Assembly: GCF_023115355.1 (NCBI RefSeq)
Contig: NZ_CP096021.1
Span: 248,001 to 312,000 of the forward strand
Length of the DNA: 64,000 nt
From: Halocatena salina
GTDB lineage: Archaea > Halobacteriota > Halobacteria > Halobacteriales > Haloarculaceae
Reading direction: 5' to 3'
The notes beneath the pieces were generated by a model. It had not been told where the DNA came from and searched no databases. It saw only the letters and a program-made list of their open reading frames with translations. The translations under genes and the position numbers were made by a program. Shown here in pieces: positions 54,000-63,563 of this stretch; the first letter of the stretch is position 1; the number at the start of each line of letters is the position of its first letter.

Positions 54000-55807
54000 T
54001 GTGATATCGTCGCCAGTACGTTGATCCACAGCTTTCGGAGGATGAGTCGTGATGTTGTCGAACGAGACTACGCCGCTGTATGAGTGTGATCCACATCACG
54101 TGTGCTCTCAGCCCTTCGTCATTGCTAAAGAGACACCTCGTAGAGAGCGGTTCAGTCGTCCGTTTCCGTGGTGGTCCTCCGTGCCGCAGGTGAGCGGCTC
54201 CAGCCGGACACATTCCGTCCTCCACGTGGCCGCAGTGTCTGGGTGGATATCGATGCCGTACGCTTCCTCAAACGCTGTCGTATTCCATTGTTGATAACTT
54301 CTGGTAGCCAGCAAGCTCCCTGGCACCGCCAGATTGACTCCCTTAAAACACAGCAGCCGTTACAAACGTATGCTTGTAATAGAAAGGGTGGTCGTCGTGC
54401 CTAATGCAGCCAATACGTGGTACGGATCGACTGAAACACCTACCTGCACCGGTACGATGCTCAGAGGTTGGTTTTCCGGGGTTATAGCGATAGAAGCGAT
54501 CGTTCGCATTTGCTGTAGTGTGTCCACAGACCGAAGATTCGATTACTCGGTATGAGTGGTAGCCATCGCTTTCCTCATCGATAGACCAGTTTCGTGATAC
54601 ACTAACGATGTCTCTATAGCAAGAGTATCCCGGATCGTCCTGTGGCAACCGTCACGTTCTGTCCCGTCAACGTGGACCACTTCGTGACCCGTGATCGACG
54701 GCTGGGAGTGCCGATATCTCAGTCGGGAGATATCGATCGGTGTCCGTGAAAGAACAGTGAGATCGTGATCGCGCTACACAAGCATGGTGCACAGACGTTG
54801 CGACGAACCCATCACAGGTCACACAATCTATACGATCGTATCGTTTATCGAATAGTACGTTTCCGTCATAGCTATCGATAGCGTCGAAGTGCGATTCAGA
54901 ATGATTGGATCGGACGGTCAAGTTTTTCGTTTCGCTGGTCGCCACGGTCACTGTACTGCGGGCGTCCAACAGCGTCCCGCCTGACACCGTTAAGAATTGC
55001 TAACGCCAGTATATCCCGTGGTTTATAGGTCTCGTGCCTGACCGTTCGAGGATTGCTCGGAGGGGATCAGAACCACGGGGATACTCGATTTCAACATCGC
55101 CGAATTCTTCGAGGATGTCTTCGGTGGTCGTCGGGAACGTTGAGAATTCAAACCGTTTGCTGACCTCCATCACCCTGAGAGATCGTATTTCATCTGTGTC
55201 TTGGTCGATATGCTCTATACACCAATTACCGTGATAAATAAGAAAAACCTACAGCCTGTATTTCACTGCTGGTCGAAATTCATCGGACATACTCGGCATA
55301 TTTACGCTGCAGGTAGCTGTTACAGAGGGATAGTCACCAGCCGGCGCAGACAAACGAGTCTATCGAGAGAAGAACGAAAGGCGGGGTGTGGAGACGGACG
55401 CTCTTAGAACAGGAGAACATAAGCGAGGACAGCAGAGCATGACCATCACAACATATGAGAGTATTCAAGCTGTTCTGTGGTTTCCGCTTCCAACGCTCGG
55501 CACCGTCGACGGCAACTCCTGATCACTCAGCATCGTATTCGTCTAGCCACGCCGTTACCGACGACTGGAGCGCTGCAGTCGTACTCCCAAGATCCAATAG
55601 CTGATAACCGTTCGTGTGTCATACGCTTTCGTTCGTTGGGGTTCAATAAGACTACTGGGTGCAAGCATCTCCTCGAAAAACTATACAGTCTACTGATGAG
55701 TCGACGGTAGTGGTCCCGTCGTACGCTGATTCGGCTCTATTTCGTTTCGATCGCTGCTACTAGTGACGCACATTGTCGTACAGCATGATATATTTTCTCC
55801 GGCTCTC
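54000..55807. other. Long intergenic region with scattered gene debris
   Basis: About 1.8 kb with no intact gene. Minus-strand debris reads like protein in places: near 55025-55240 NWCIEHIDQDTDEIRSLRVM, EVSKRFEFSTFPTTTEDILE and EEFGDVEIEYPRGSDPLRAI (perhaps a WYL-like domain); near 55525-55600 LGSTTALQSSVTAWLDEYDA; near 54800-54900 SYDGNVLFDKRYDRIDCVTC. None has a start or full frame. No RNA gene seen. Confidence 0.45.
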
Positions 55808-58096
55808 TCACCTGTAAAAACCCCGGAGGTAACGGTAGATTGGGAATAGGATATCTTCGATTCTGCCAGGGACGCCAGTCGGACTCGTATAGACGATGAT
55901 CGGAAGATCGGTCTCCTCGGCTCGTCGGATCACGCGGTCGGGCGTCGTACCGAATATCCATCCCTTTAGGTATCGTGTTCGGGATGCGCCGATGATGAGG
56001 ATCCCACCGTTGTCTGCTGCCGTCGAAACGAGCCCCTCTGCGACGGTAGCAGCAGTCACACGATGGACATCGACTGCCGTCGTGTCGGTGAACACATCTA
56101 GAGTCGCTTCCGGTTTCTCCGCTGTTCCACCAGTTCCTATCGGCTCCACGGTGATAATATGTATCTTAGATCCCTGATTCGCTAACTCGTTAGCGAACGG
56201 TAAAAACGATCGATGATGGGGTCCGCTGCCGGTACCGACGTTAACCGTCGAGAGATCGATGTGGTCGGAAAACCCCTTGGCGAAGAATACGTCACACGGC
56301 GATTCATACTCGACCTTCTCGGTGATTGCTCTGTGTTCTTCCGGATATCCCATAACGATCATGTCGACACCGTCGTCGCGGGCTGTCTGGACGATATCGA
56401 ATCCGACATCGCGGCAGATGTGTCCCTCGACCGTATAGTCGACGGGAATCTCGCTGTCTGTGAGTGCATCTGTGAGCGCATCTGCTCGCTCTTCGGCGTG
56501 TTCGAGAAGCGACTCACTTGGCGTCTGTTCTGGCCGCCGTGTGACGTTGACGACCTGGAGGAGTGGCATATCACTACGGACGGTAGCGAGCTTGGCCGCC
56601 AGTCGAACGTACGGAACGGCATTGACTGGCCGTGCCACCGGAACCAGGACGCGGAATCGCTCCTCATCTGCAGGGATTTCGGAAGGCTGTTGCTGACCGT
56701 TTCCGTTCGATAGCGGGGAACGCGGTGCGACAGCCCGCTCGAACAACTCGTCAACTTCGGGCGCACCCCCCCAGCTGACGTATGCGAGAACGAGGATAGC
56801 TTCGACGATAATTCCGACGATGATACCCGCGGGTGGCAAGCTCGTGATCAGCGCCAGATTAGCGACGATACCGATGATCGGGACGATTGGCGAGAACGGC
56901 ACTTTGAGAGGGCGATCGAGGTCGGGGAACCGTCGTCGCGAGTAGATGAGTGCGACGTTGACTACCGAGAGCGGTGCAAGAAGATTCAGGGTCGCAAATC
57001 CAGTGAGCGCATTGAGTCCGAGATCGATTCCAAAGAGTCCACCCTCAGCAGGAAACACTGCGATGAAAATGAGAATTAGCGCGACAATCGTAAACGTAGT
57101 GGTAACGGCACTCCAGAAGGGGGTTCCATACGTGGGATGAATCCGAGAAAATCGTCGAGGGGCTTGCCCCTGTCGTCCCATAAGATTACTAATACCTATT
57201 GCGGCGAGAATGCTCGCGTTCGAGGCACTCACCATACTGAAAATCGCGCCAGCGACGATCAGGGTCCGTCCGATGTTTCCAAGGAAGTCCGCGGCGACCT
57301 TTCCCATTGCCGTCTCACCCTCTTGAGCGATGACTTCCGCTGGCGTCGGTGCGTTGATCATCGAGATGATGACGAACGTGTAGAGCACTGCAACCGTGAT
57401 AATGCTCGCAGCGATCGCCTTAGGGACCGTTTCGCGAGGATTGATGATTTCGCCTGCGCTCGCGGCGATCGCTGAGAAGCCGAAGAAGGTGATGAACGCC
57501 AACGACGCGATAGTGATAATTCCGACGGGGTCGGCCTCAAACTGAGTGGTAAACGTGCCCACAGTTTGGGCTGGGGGTTTGTATGCGAATGCTCCACCAA
57601 TGAACGCAAAGAGCACCGCGACCTTCGCGCCAGTAACGATCACTTGAAATGATCCACTCTCCTCGGTTCCACGCACGTTAAGTAGCCCGAGGAGGAGCGC
57701 CATGCCGACTGCAGCCGTTCCATGAGGAATTGCCCACGAATGAGGGAGTACGAACTCTTGTACCCACTCGGTCATCGTCGCCAGATAGAAGGCCGTCGTA
57801 CCGGTGTAGCCGAGAAACAACGAGACACCCTCCGCGTAGAGGAGATACTGGTTTTCGAACGTTCGGGAGGAGAAGAGATATCCGCCACCGTTTTCTGAGT
57901 AGATCGACGCGAATTCGGAGTACGATGCTGCGGTAATACCCGCAACAACAGCGGCGATGAGAAACGCGATGACTGCACTGCTGCCGATGGCCGCGATTGC
58001 CGTCCCCGAGAGGGAGAAGATACCCGCCGCGATCATCGTTCCTAGTCCCATCGCGAACGCGACGCGGAACCCGAGCGACCGGGTATGTTCTACCAT
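55808..58096 (-). CDS. APC-family amino-acid permease fused to UspA-like domains
   Basis: 762 residues. Residues 1-440 are an amino acid-polyamine-organocation transporter with about 12 helices: GLGTMIAAGIFSLSGTAIAA (substrate-binding unwound helix 1), YSEFASIYSENGGGYLFSSR, FITFFGFSAIAASAGEIINP, APRRFSRIHPTYGTPFWSAV. After a linker (NGNGQQQPSEIPADEE), the C-terminus carries two universal-stress-like domains (FRVLVPVARPVNAVPYVRLA... DDGVDMIVMGYPEE and about IHIITVEPIGTGG... GGILIIGASRTRYLKGW). The latter has the G-x2-G-x9-G-like IGASRTRYLKGWIFGTTPDR ATP-binding loop. Such fusions are common in haloarchaea; the cytosolic domains probably gate transport by nucleotide binding (inference). A single-gene unit. 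Confidence 0.93.
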   Translation of the reverse strand: MVEHTRSLGFRVAFAMGLGTMIAAGIFSLSGTAIAAIGSSAVIAFLIAAVVAGITAASYSEFASIYSENGGGYLFSSRTFENQYLLYAEGVSLFLGYTGTTAFYLATMTEWVQEFVLPHSWAIPHGTAAVGMALLLGLLNVRGTEESGSFQVIVTGAKVAVLFAFIGGAFAYKPPAQTVGTFTTQFEADPVGIITIASLAFITFFGFSAIAASAGEIINPRETVPKAIAASIITVAVLYTFVIISMINAPTPAEVIAQEGETAMGKVAADFLGNIGRTLIVAGAIFSMVSASNASILAAIGISNLMGRQGQAPRRFSRIHPTYGTPFWSAVTTTFTIVALILIFIAVFPAEGGLFGIDLGLNALTGFATLNLLAPLSVVNVALIYSRRRFPDLDRPLKVPFSPIVPIIGIVANLALITSLPPAGIIVGIIVEAILVLAYVSWGGAPEVDELFERAVAPRSPLSNGNGQQQPSEIPADEERFRVLVPVARPVNAVPYVRLAAKLATVRSDMPLLQVVNVTRRPEQTPSESLLEHAEERADALTDALTDSEIPVDYTVEGHICRDVGFDIVQTARDDGVDMIVMGYPEEHRAITEKVEYESPCDVFFAKGFSDHIDLSTVNVGTGSGPHHRSFLPFANELANQGSKIHIITVEPIGTGGTAEKPEATLDVFTDTTAVDVHRVTAATVAEGLVSTAADNGGILIIGASRTRYLKGWIFGTTPDRVIRRAEETDLPIIVYTSPTGVPGRIEDILFPIYRYLRGFYR

Positions 58097-58323
58097 TACC
58101 CACTACCATCCGCTCGTCGGGTATAATCGTGCTGCCTTAGTGTCCAAGTGCGAATAGTACGAGCGTCGACGGTACGGCCTGCTCGCGTTGGGCAGCTGCC
58201 AGACTCGTCAGCAGGCTGTTGGCGAGCGGTTACTATATGATGCTGATCCAAACGATACTAGTGCGCTTCTAATCTTCATGTGGCGCGTGGATTTATTCGG
58301 AAGAGCAGCTAAGCGAATAAGAA
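58097..58323. other. Intergenic
   Basis: About 230 bases between divergent genes, expected to hold two promoters. No gene seen. Confidence 0.4.
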
Positions 58324-59046
58324 ATGACGGTGAGCGTCATCATGTCGACGTACAACCGGTCGGCGGTCGTGAGAACCGCCATCGAGAGCATTCTCAGACA
58401 AACGTACGAAGACCTCAAATGTATCGTTATCGATGGGGGATCGACCGATGGAACACAACGGGTCGTCGACTCGTTCGACGATCCAATGTCTCCGTCTTTT
58501 CCATCGGGACGAATCGGTGGGCGTAGGTGCCGCTCGAAACTGGGGTATCACGGTAGCCGATGGTAGCCTTGTTGCATTCATCGACTCTGATGATCGATGG
58601 CATTCGGAGAAACTCGAACGACAGATAGCAGCGCTCCGTGATACTCCACCGTCTTATGGCGTGGCCTACTGCGCTATCGAAAAAGATAGCGGTGAACCGC
58701 TACCACGCGATGGAGCGTTGGGGACATGGTGAAGTCGATACGTCACCTCGATATGCCAACATACACGTCAACGCCCCTTGTGCGGCGAGAGACGGTAGCC
58801 AACTGTGGTGGCTTCGACGAAAATCTTCCCTGTTTCGAGGATTGGGAGCTGTGTCTCCGTCTAGCGGAGTCGTACAAGTTCATCTATCTCGACAGAGCGC
58901 TCGTTACAAAGGGGACCGGAACAGCGAATATTTCTGCGGAGCCGTCACGGCTAGTTGAGGCGATCGAGCGTCTCTGCAAGCAGTACACTCTCCCGCGTGA
59001 TACGAGGGCGCAGTTGCTGGCAGACGCCGGAGCAAACCCACTGTGA
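58324..59046 (+). pseudogene. Frameshifted family 2 glycosyltransferase
   Basis: Starts SVIMSTYNRSAVVRTAIESI, LRQTYEDLKCIVIDGGSTDG (nucleotide-sugar site with DGGSTDGT), then a shift near 58495 to LFHRDESVGVGAARNWGITV, ADGSLVAFIDSDDRWHSEKL (metal-binding DSDD), then a second shift near 58730 to LDMPTYTSTPLVRRETVANC, GGFDENLPCFEDWELCLRLA (ED-W base motif). The catalytic GT-A core is complete but split into three frames and the end is short. Such enzymes transfer sugars to surface glycans or glycoproteins. Confidence 0.85.
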
Positions 59047-59341
59047 AACGGAAACTGACCATTCCGCCTGCACTCCCTGCTAACAATTACTTCTCTAGGA
59101 GTTTCGTAGAGACTGTCAGTCAGACTCCGATCAGCAAGTGGCAGGAGACGCTTCTCGCCAGTCTTGACTGTACGTCGGGTCGTCACTGGTCGGTATCGGA
59201 TGGAATACCATGATTGGCGGCCACTCTGTTGAAGATACCTCACCTCCGCAACACTGAGATCGCGACGAATTCGACGGTCCTCGTTTCTCACCGCTCGAAT
59301 GCAGATGCTAGGAAACATCCATAAATGACTGATAGCTGAAT
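59047..59341. other. Intergenic
   Basis: About 295 bases upstream of the membrane-protein gene; nothing recognised. Confidence 0.35.
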
Positions 59342-60334
59342 ATGAGAACGATGGCCGATTCACGAGAGAGATTCGCGCAATGGGTATTGGTGACCGGAGA
59401 TCGCCACGTAGTAGCTGGCTTGTTCGTATTGATTACATTCTCTTCACTTCTATTACTCACCCATATGGGAATAATTCGCCTTGAAGATCAGGAGGCTGTA
59501 CGCGGGATCGCCAGTGGGTTCGTGCCGGGGTTGATCGCTTTCCTCTCTATCGTCTTAGCTATAAATCAGCTTGTACTCTCCCAAGAGTTCGGCTCTGCTG
59601 GGGAGATACGATCTCGAATTCAAGAAGTAAAGGGATATCGACGTGACGTCGAGCAGATAGCCAGTGCAAAGCCAAGTCCAGTGCTTCCAACCGGATTTCT
59701 TTCTCTAGTCGTGCGAATCATCAAAGTCAAAGCTGTAGCGCTCGAAGAGAGCGTCGGACCAGAAACGGATCCGGAGATTCGTGAAACGATCGAGACGTTC
59801 GCACGCTCCGTCATCGACGAAACCACTCAAGCGAACGAATCGATCGAACAAGCCCGTCCAGGTCGAATTAATGCGCTGCTTCCAGTCTTGGAGTATAACG
59901 ATTCCCGCCAATTATTCGAAGCTCGCCAGCTCCAACATGATTCAGACAAGGCACTTCAAACTGAGACACAACAAGCGCTTTCCAGTTTGATCGAAGCACT
60001 CGAACTGTTTAGCGTTGCCCGCATACAATTCCGAACGACCTATACCCAGCGCGTGCTTGCCCGTCTGTCCCGCCAGCTCCTCTACGTTGGTCTCCCCGCG
60101 CTCGTCGCTGTGATAGTTCTTGGACTATTGGATACATCACTCCCCTCATATATTTCTGGAGAACTTAGCGTGATCATTATAGTCACACTCCTCTCGATCG
60201 CGGTTACACCGCTTGCTGTGCTAGCCGTATATTTACTTCGAGTAGCAATTATTTCGGAACGAACTATTGCAGCCGGTCCATTCGTCTCTCGACCAACCAC
60301 TGTCCAGACCGACCGAAATTCGGACTTTGAATAA
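59342..60334 (+). CDS. Membrane protein of an unrecognised family (copy B)
   Basis: 330 residues (or 327 from the ATG at 59351). Same plan as copy A at 32142-33251: two N-terminal helices (VVAGLFVLITFSSLLLLTHM; FVPGLIAFLSIVLAINQLVL), the motif AINQLVLSQE, a helical middle (VEQIASAKPSPVLPTGFLSL; RINALLPVLEYNDSRQLFEA), and two C-terminal helices (LLYVGLPALVAVIVLGLLDT; IIVTLLSIAVTPLAVLAVYL) ending AIISERTIAAGPFVSR, matching the TLRTLAAGPFI of copy A. No signal peptide; both termini probably cytoplasmic. Very AT-rich DNA follows the stop. No known domain; a channel-like or immunity role can only be guessed. Confidence 0.85.
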   Translation: MRTMADSRERFAQWVLVTGDRHVVAGLFVLITFSSLLLLTHMGIIRLEDQEAVRGIASGFVPGLIAFLSIVLAINQLVLSQEFGSAGEIRSRIQEVKGYRRDVEQIASAKPSPVLPTGFLSLVVRIIKVKAVALEESVGPETDPEIRETIETFARSVIDETTQANESIEQARPGRINALLPVLEYNDSRQLFEARQLQHDSDKALQTETQQALSSLIEALELFSVARIQFRTTYTQRVLARLSRQLLYVGLPALVAVIVLGLLDTSLPSYISGELSVIIIVTLLSIAVTPLAVLAVYLLRVAIISERTIAAGPFVSRPTTVQTDRNSDFE

Positions 60335-60640
60335 TAATCTATTAATTTATTATTCAAGTATATTATTAATCTATTATTTTTAGATTAAATATAGATATAT
60401 TTTCTGGTTTGACTCCTCTAATCATTCTTCGACTGGTGGTACAACAGTCAGTAACCGAGATTTATTTGTCCCGATTGGGTTTGAAACGGAGCATTATACC
60501 ACTGAGTACCCATCGTTCGTCAGAAAATCCATTGATCGAGGTGACTCGCGAAAGCGTTGCCACTCACTCGGGACGAACCGAGTTGTACGTCAGGCACCCA
60601 GTCCTCTGGAATCAGCACTGACGACACTAATTCGACGCAC
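60335..60640. other. AT-rich intergenic region
   Basis: Alternating A/T tracts at 60338-60400 may act as a terminator for the membrane-protein gene. No gene seen. Confidence 0.4.
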
Positions 60641-61130
60641 TCACCAGCAGTCAGTATCGGGGCATAGTCCATATTGCCGTTGACGAGCTTTCAGCAGAAA
60701 ATCCATCACACGCCAGATATCGTAGCGGAGGACGGCAAACAGGAAACAGCACCATCTCGATCGGCACGTGCTCTTTTGTCCGAAGAACGGGGCGGCGGAC
60801 GACCCAGTGAATCCGATTCGGGGGATTGGCATCCCACGATGAGCCCTCGCGAACCGGTTCGATAACGAGCACCAACGGAATATTCCACTCGACGATCGAA
60901 GGCGTGCAAATTTGAACGCTCTTCGGTCTCCGTCTGGAGTTCCGCTCACCATCGGTACTACCTCAACATCGACGTAGTACGGCATCGTCGTGATATCGAT
61001 CGCTACGGTGACTGGCAACGAAAGGTGGTTCGGATCGGATAACCGAGAGCAGTCGCGCCGTGTCGTCGTCGATGCCGTCGATCAGCGTCGCAGGCTCGAA
61101 TTGTTTAACGGGGCGAAGGTGGATCGACGA
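60641..61130 (-). pseudogene. Second ISH3-type transposase relic with an internal deletion
   Basis: Minus strand: VKQFEPATLIDGIDDDTARL, LSVIRSEPPF, then VTVAIDITTMPYYVDVEVVP, MVSGTPDGDRRAFKFARL, shifted LVIEPVREGSSWDANPPNRI, HVPIEMVLF, then directly FAVLRYDIWRVMDFLLKARQ. In ISH3-type transposases these last two segments are separated by more than a hundred residues including DREFDS, so the catalytic core has been deleted. Paralogous to the relic at 22640-23265 but with different damage. Confidence 0.75.
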
Positions 61131-61175
61131 CGCGTCCAGCAAGGAGGTAAGAGAGAAACGACTCCTCGGTGGCGA

Positions 61176-61667
61176 CTAGTCTGCGATACTACATTGGAGT
61201 GATATCTCTTCCCCATACTGGCCTAGTCGATGCGCATCGATCTCGGTAGCAACGCTCGCTGTCGTGCGGCAGTCATCCAACGTCGGGTATTGTACGAGGA
61301 GATTCCACGCGTATCCCCACGGGTCGGCATAGGCATCGTAGACACATGGTGGCTTGATATTGACCTGAGGACCGACAGGCGGGGCAATGTACTCAACACA
61401 CCCGGATGCTATCGCTTCATTCACTGCTTTTGCTACCGCTGGATCGATCGATTCGTCCTTCTTCTCCGATGAGAACTGGGCCGTTGCAGTCTCCTCTGGG
61501 GTAGCTGATTCTGGAGTGGCGTCGCTTGCAGCTGCTGTACCTGTCAGTGCTCCTGCGCCAAAGGTGGCGACACTGGCAGTTCCAATGAGTTTCAAGATAT
61601 TTCGCCGTGAAGTTCCGTCTATTTTTTCGTTCTGCTCGTTCGCTTGTGCCGGTTCGTTGGTCGTCAT
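61176..61667 (-). CDS. Small Tat-exported protein with four cysteines, unknown function
   Basis: 163 residues. The N-terminus carries a twin-arginine leader: GTSRRNILKLIGTASVATFG, then AGALTGTAAAS with a cleavage-like AAA. A Ser/Thr/Glu-rich spacer follows (ATPESATPEETATAQFSSE), and the remaining 90 residues contain four cysteines (GCVEYIAPPVG, PPCVYDAYADPW, LDDCRTT, LQCSIAD), enough for two disulfides outside the cell. The size and layout (Tat leader, spacer, Cys-containing C-terminal peptide) recall the precursors of small halocins such as halocin C8, which has many more cysteines; no sequence match is claimed. Upstream DNA is homologous to that of the Tat-exported hydrolase at 62225. Confidence 0.8.
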   Translation of the reverse strand: MTTNEPAQANEQNEKIDGTSRRNILKLIGTASVATFGAGALTGTAAASDATPESATPEETATAQFSSEKKDESIDPAVAKAVNEAIASGCVEYIAPPVGPQVNIKPPCVYDAYADPWGYAWNLLVQYPTLDDCRTTASVATEIDAHRLGQYGEEISLQCSIAD

Positions 61668-61676
61668 GAATTGACA

Positions 61677-61790
61677 AGTGAGATTATAATCAGATGAATA
61701 ATAACCTCATCGGCGCGTCTGCAGACGATGGCTTGAATACTCATACATATAGCTTCCCATAACTCCACTTAGGATCGAGGAATGCCTCCT
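61677..61790 (-). promoter_or_regulatory. Upstream region shared by the two Tat-protein genes, copy 1
   Basis: Lies just before ATG 61667. Matching blocks with copy 2 are TCAGATGAATAAT (vs TCAGATGGATAAT), TTGAATACTCATACATATA (vs TTGAACACTCATACATATA, 18 of 19) and GGATCGAGGAATGCCTCCT (vs GGAATCGAGGTGTCTCCT), in the same order and spacing. An AT-rich TATA-like stretch lies 27-35 bases from the ATG. Confidence 0.65.
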
Positions 61791-62224
61791 CTATATCGAT
61801 TATTCCATAATGGCAGTAATAATGTGATTTCAGGTGCACGAAACTATCAATAAGACGTTTGATAAAGCTAGTCCGGCGTGATCACTCCGATCGGAACGTG
61901 ATGGTACCCACAGCGAAACGAGATGTTACCTCACACTCGAACTTCACATTGGAAACGATAGGATTTCTGTATATCTATCAGAACGAAATATTCAGTACCT
62001 CACGAAGCATCCTCGGCTACCTGATGCTGATGTTTAAGTTCTGTGTCGAAGCGGTCGCACTGACGGTCTGGGGAGAAAACCATGAAGAATCGACCGAGAG
62101 CCATCGTTGTTGGCGGCGCTCAGTTGCCGATGCGACAGCATCTTCTTCGCTCAGCGTAACCCAATCGCTAATAGCGACTCATCAAACAGAAGAATAGACT
62201 TAGATCGTGTTAGCTGGCGACGCT
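61791..62224. other. Intergenic between the two Tat-protein genes
   Basis: About 430 bases. A 25-codon plus-strand frame (MKNRPRAIVVGGAQLPMRQH, near 62082) hints at a flavoprotein start but is too short to call. Confidence 0.4.
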
Positions 62225-63139
62225 TTATCCGTTGCCGACAACACGTGCTACATCATTTATTACACCATATTCGTAATCCATATATTGACAGTGCTGCTTC
62301 ATGCCAGTCGGATAGCTAGTCATCTCTATGTTACCAGTGTGTGCTCTCAGTCCGATTGGTTGCGTCCTCTCCCAGGTTACGTAGTATTTTCTGAGAACGG
62401 GATCACTCTCACTGTACCAGTTGTGCGTCCAACCGCAGCCATGCTCCAGAGCGGTGTTGTACTCAAATGATACCTCTCCCACATCGACGGCACCGCCTAG
62501 AAAATGGATGGTGTCTATAGATTTTTGATACTTCTCGTGGAGTGTCTTAATACACTCTAACGCCACCCTAGCACCGAGAGAGTGACAGATAATGTTGATG
62601 TTTTTGCCGTCCTCGTCTGTCCAGCCGCGACCATTTATGAAGTCCCCAAGCCACCTCCCGGCCATGTAGGAGTTGTCCTTGGCACTCCCCCAATCAGTAA
62701 ACCCGTTACCAGCGGGCCAGACAAAGGAGAAACAAGCATGGTGTGGGTACCCTTCGTCACGTATTTTTCTCCACACTTCGTGTCCAGTATCAACCGCACC
62801 CTGTCTCGTACCCAGGAATCCATGAATGTAAATAGACAGTCCGTTGTTAGCATTCGGTAAGTTGTGTTCGGATTGTTCCCATGGTGAAAGATAGCCAAAC
62901 CAGCTGGGTGCACGGGGGGGGTTGTGATGACACTCTCCCCAATTCCCAGCAGCAGCTGTTCCACTAATCGTAGCTAGCCCGGTCATACCGACGGCTGCCG
63001 ATGCCGTCCCCTTCAGTAGTGTGCGCCGACTCAGTGACTGGCCAGTCGAGGGAGACGGTTCCGCAATGGAATCACTGTTTGCCGATTCGTCTGAAAGTAC
63101 TGTACTGTCGGTCACGTCAGCGGGGTCGTCCTGCATCAT
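62225..63139 (-). CDS. Tat-exported lipase-like alpha/beta hydrolase
   Basis: 304 residues (or 303 from the second Met). The leader reads SLSRRTLLKGTASAAVGMTG, LATISGTAAAG. The mature part has SIYIHGFLGTRQGAVDTGHE (oxyanion-loop HGF), the nucleophile elbow NIICHSLGARVALECIKTL (CHSLGA, a variant of GxSxG), an acidic region in FLGGAVDVGEVSF and a histidine in RAHTGNIEM. This is a secreted serine hydrolase, possibly a lipase or esterase of the DUF900-like group; the substrate is unknown. Its upstream region is homologous to that of the small Tat protein at 61176, so the two are probably co-regulated although each has its own promoter. Confidence 0.88.
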   Translation of the reverse strand: MMQDDPADVTDSTVLSDESANSDSIAEPSPSTGQSLSRRTLLKGTASAAVGMTGLATISGTAAAGNWGECHHNPPRAPSWFGYLSPWEQSEHNLPNANNGLSIYIHGFLGTRQGAVDTGHEVWRKIRDEGYPHHACFSFVWPAGNGFTDWGSAKDNSYMAGRWLGDFINGRGWTDEDGKNINIICHSLGARVALECIKTLHEKYQKSIDTIHFLGGAVDVGEVSFEYNTALEHGCGWTHNWYSESDPVLRKYYVTWERTQPIGLRAHTGNIEMTSYPTGMKQHCQYMDYEYGVINDVARVVGNG

Positions 63140-63146
63140 AGATCGA

Positions 63147-63260
63147 CAACTGAGATCAGGATCAGATGGATAATTATATCATCGATACATTATCAATGAA
63201 TATTTGAACACTCATACATATATTTTTTGGTTCATTTATGTTGGAATCGAGGTGTCTCCT
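63147..63260 (-). promoter_or_regulatory. Upstream region shared by the two Tat-protein genes, copy 2
   Basis: Counterpart of 61677-61790, directly upstream of ATG 63139. A TATA-like GATATAATTATCC (minus strand) lies about 35-45 bases from the start. See copy 1 for the matching blocks. Confidence 0.65.
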
Positions 63261-63563
63261 AAATTCGCAACGAGAACACGGTGGAACTGCCGTTCAGTAC
63301 TCTTCCGGGCCCGACGTGTACGAGAGACTCATGGAACGTATCCAGTTCCGAGGCGGGGGTGACTCACGACGAAGCAGCACTACCGAGGCGCTCGCCAGCA
63401 GATCTATTGCAACAGATTCGCTGACGCTTCGAGACGGATGTCGTGAGTGAAATGGTTCGTCGGGTAACACGAACGCGTCACCCTTGCCTGCTGTGACCTC
63501 AGCGAGCGCCGCAAACGATGTTCAGTCGAATTCGAGACATCCTAGAAAACGGCCAATCCGGTC
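63261..63563. other. Intergenic, nothing recognised
   Basis: About 300 bases. One plus-strand reading (THDEAALPRRSPADLLQQIR) looks weakly protein-like, unsupported by a start or family. Confidence 0.35.
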
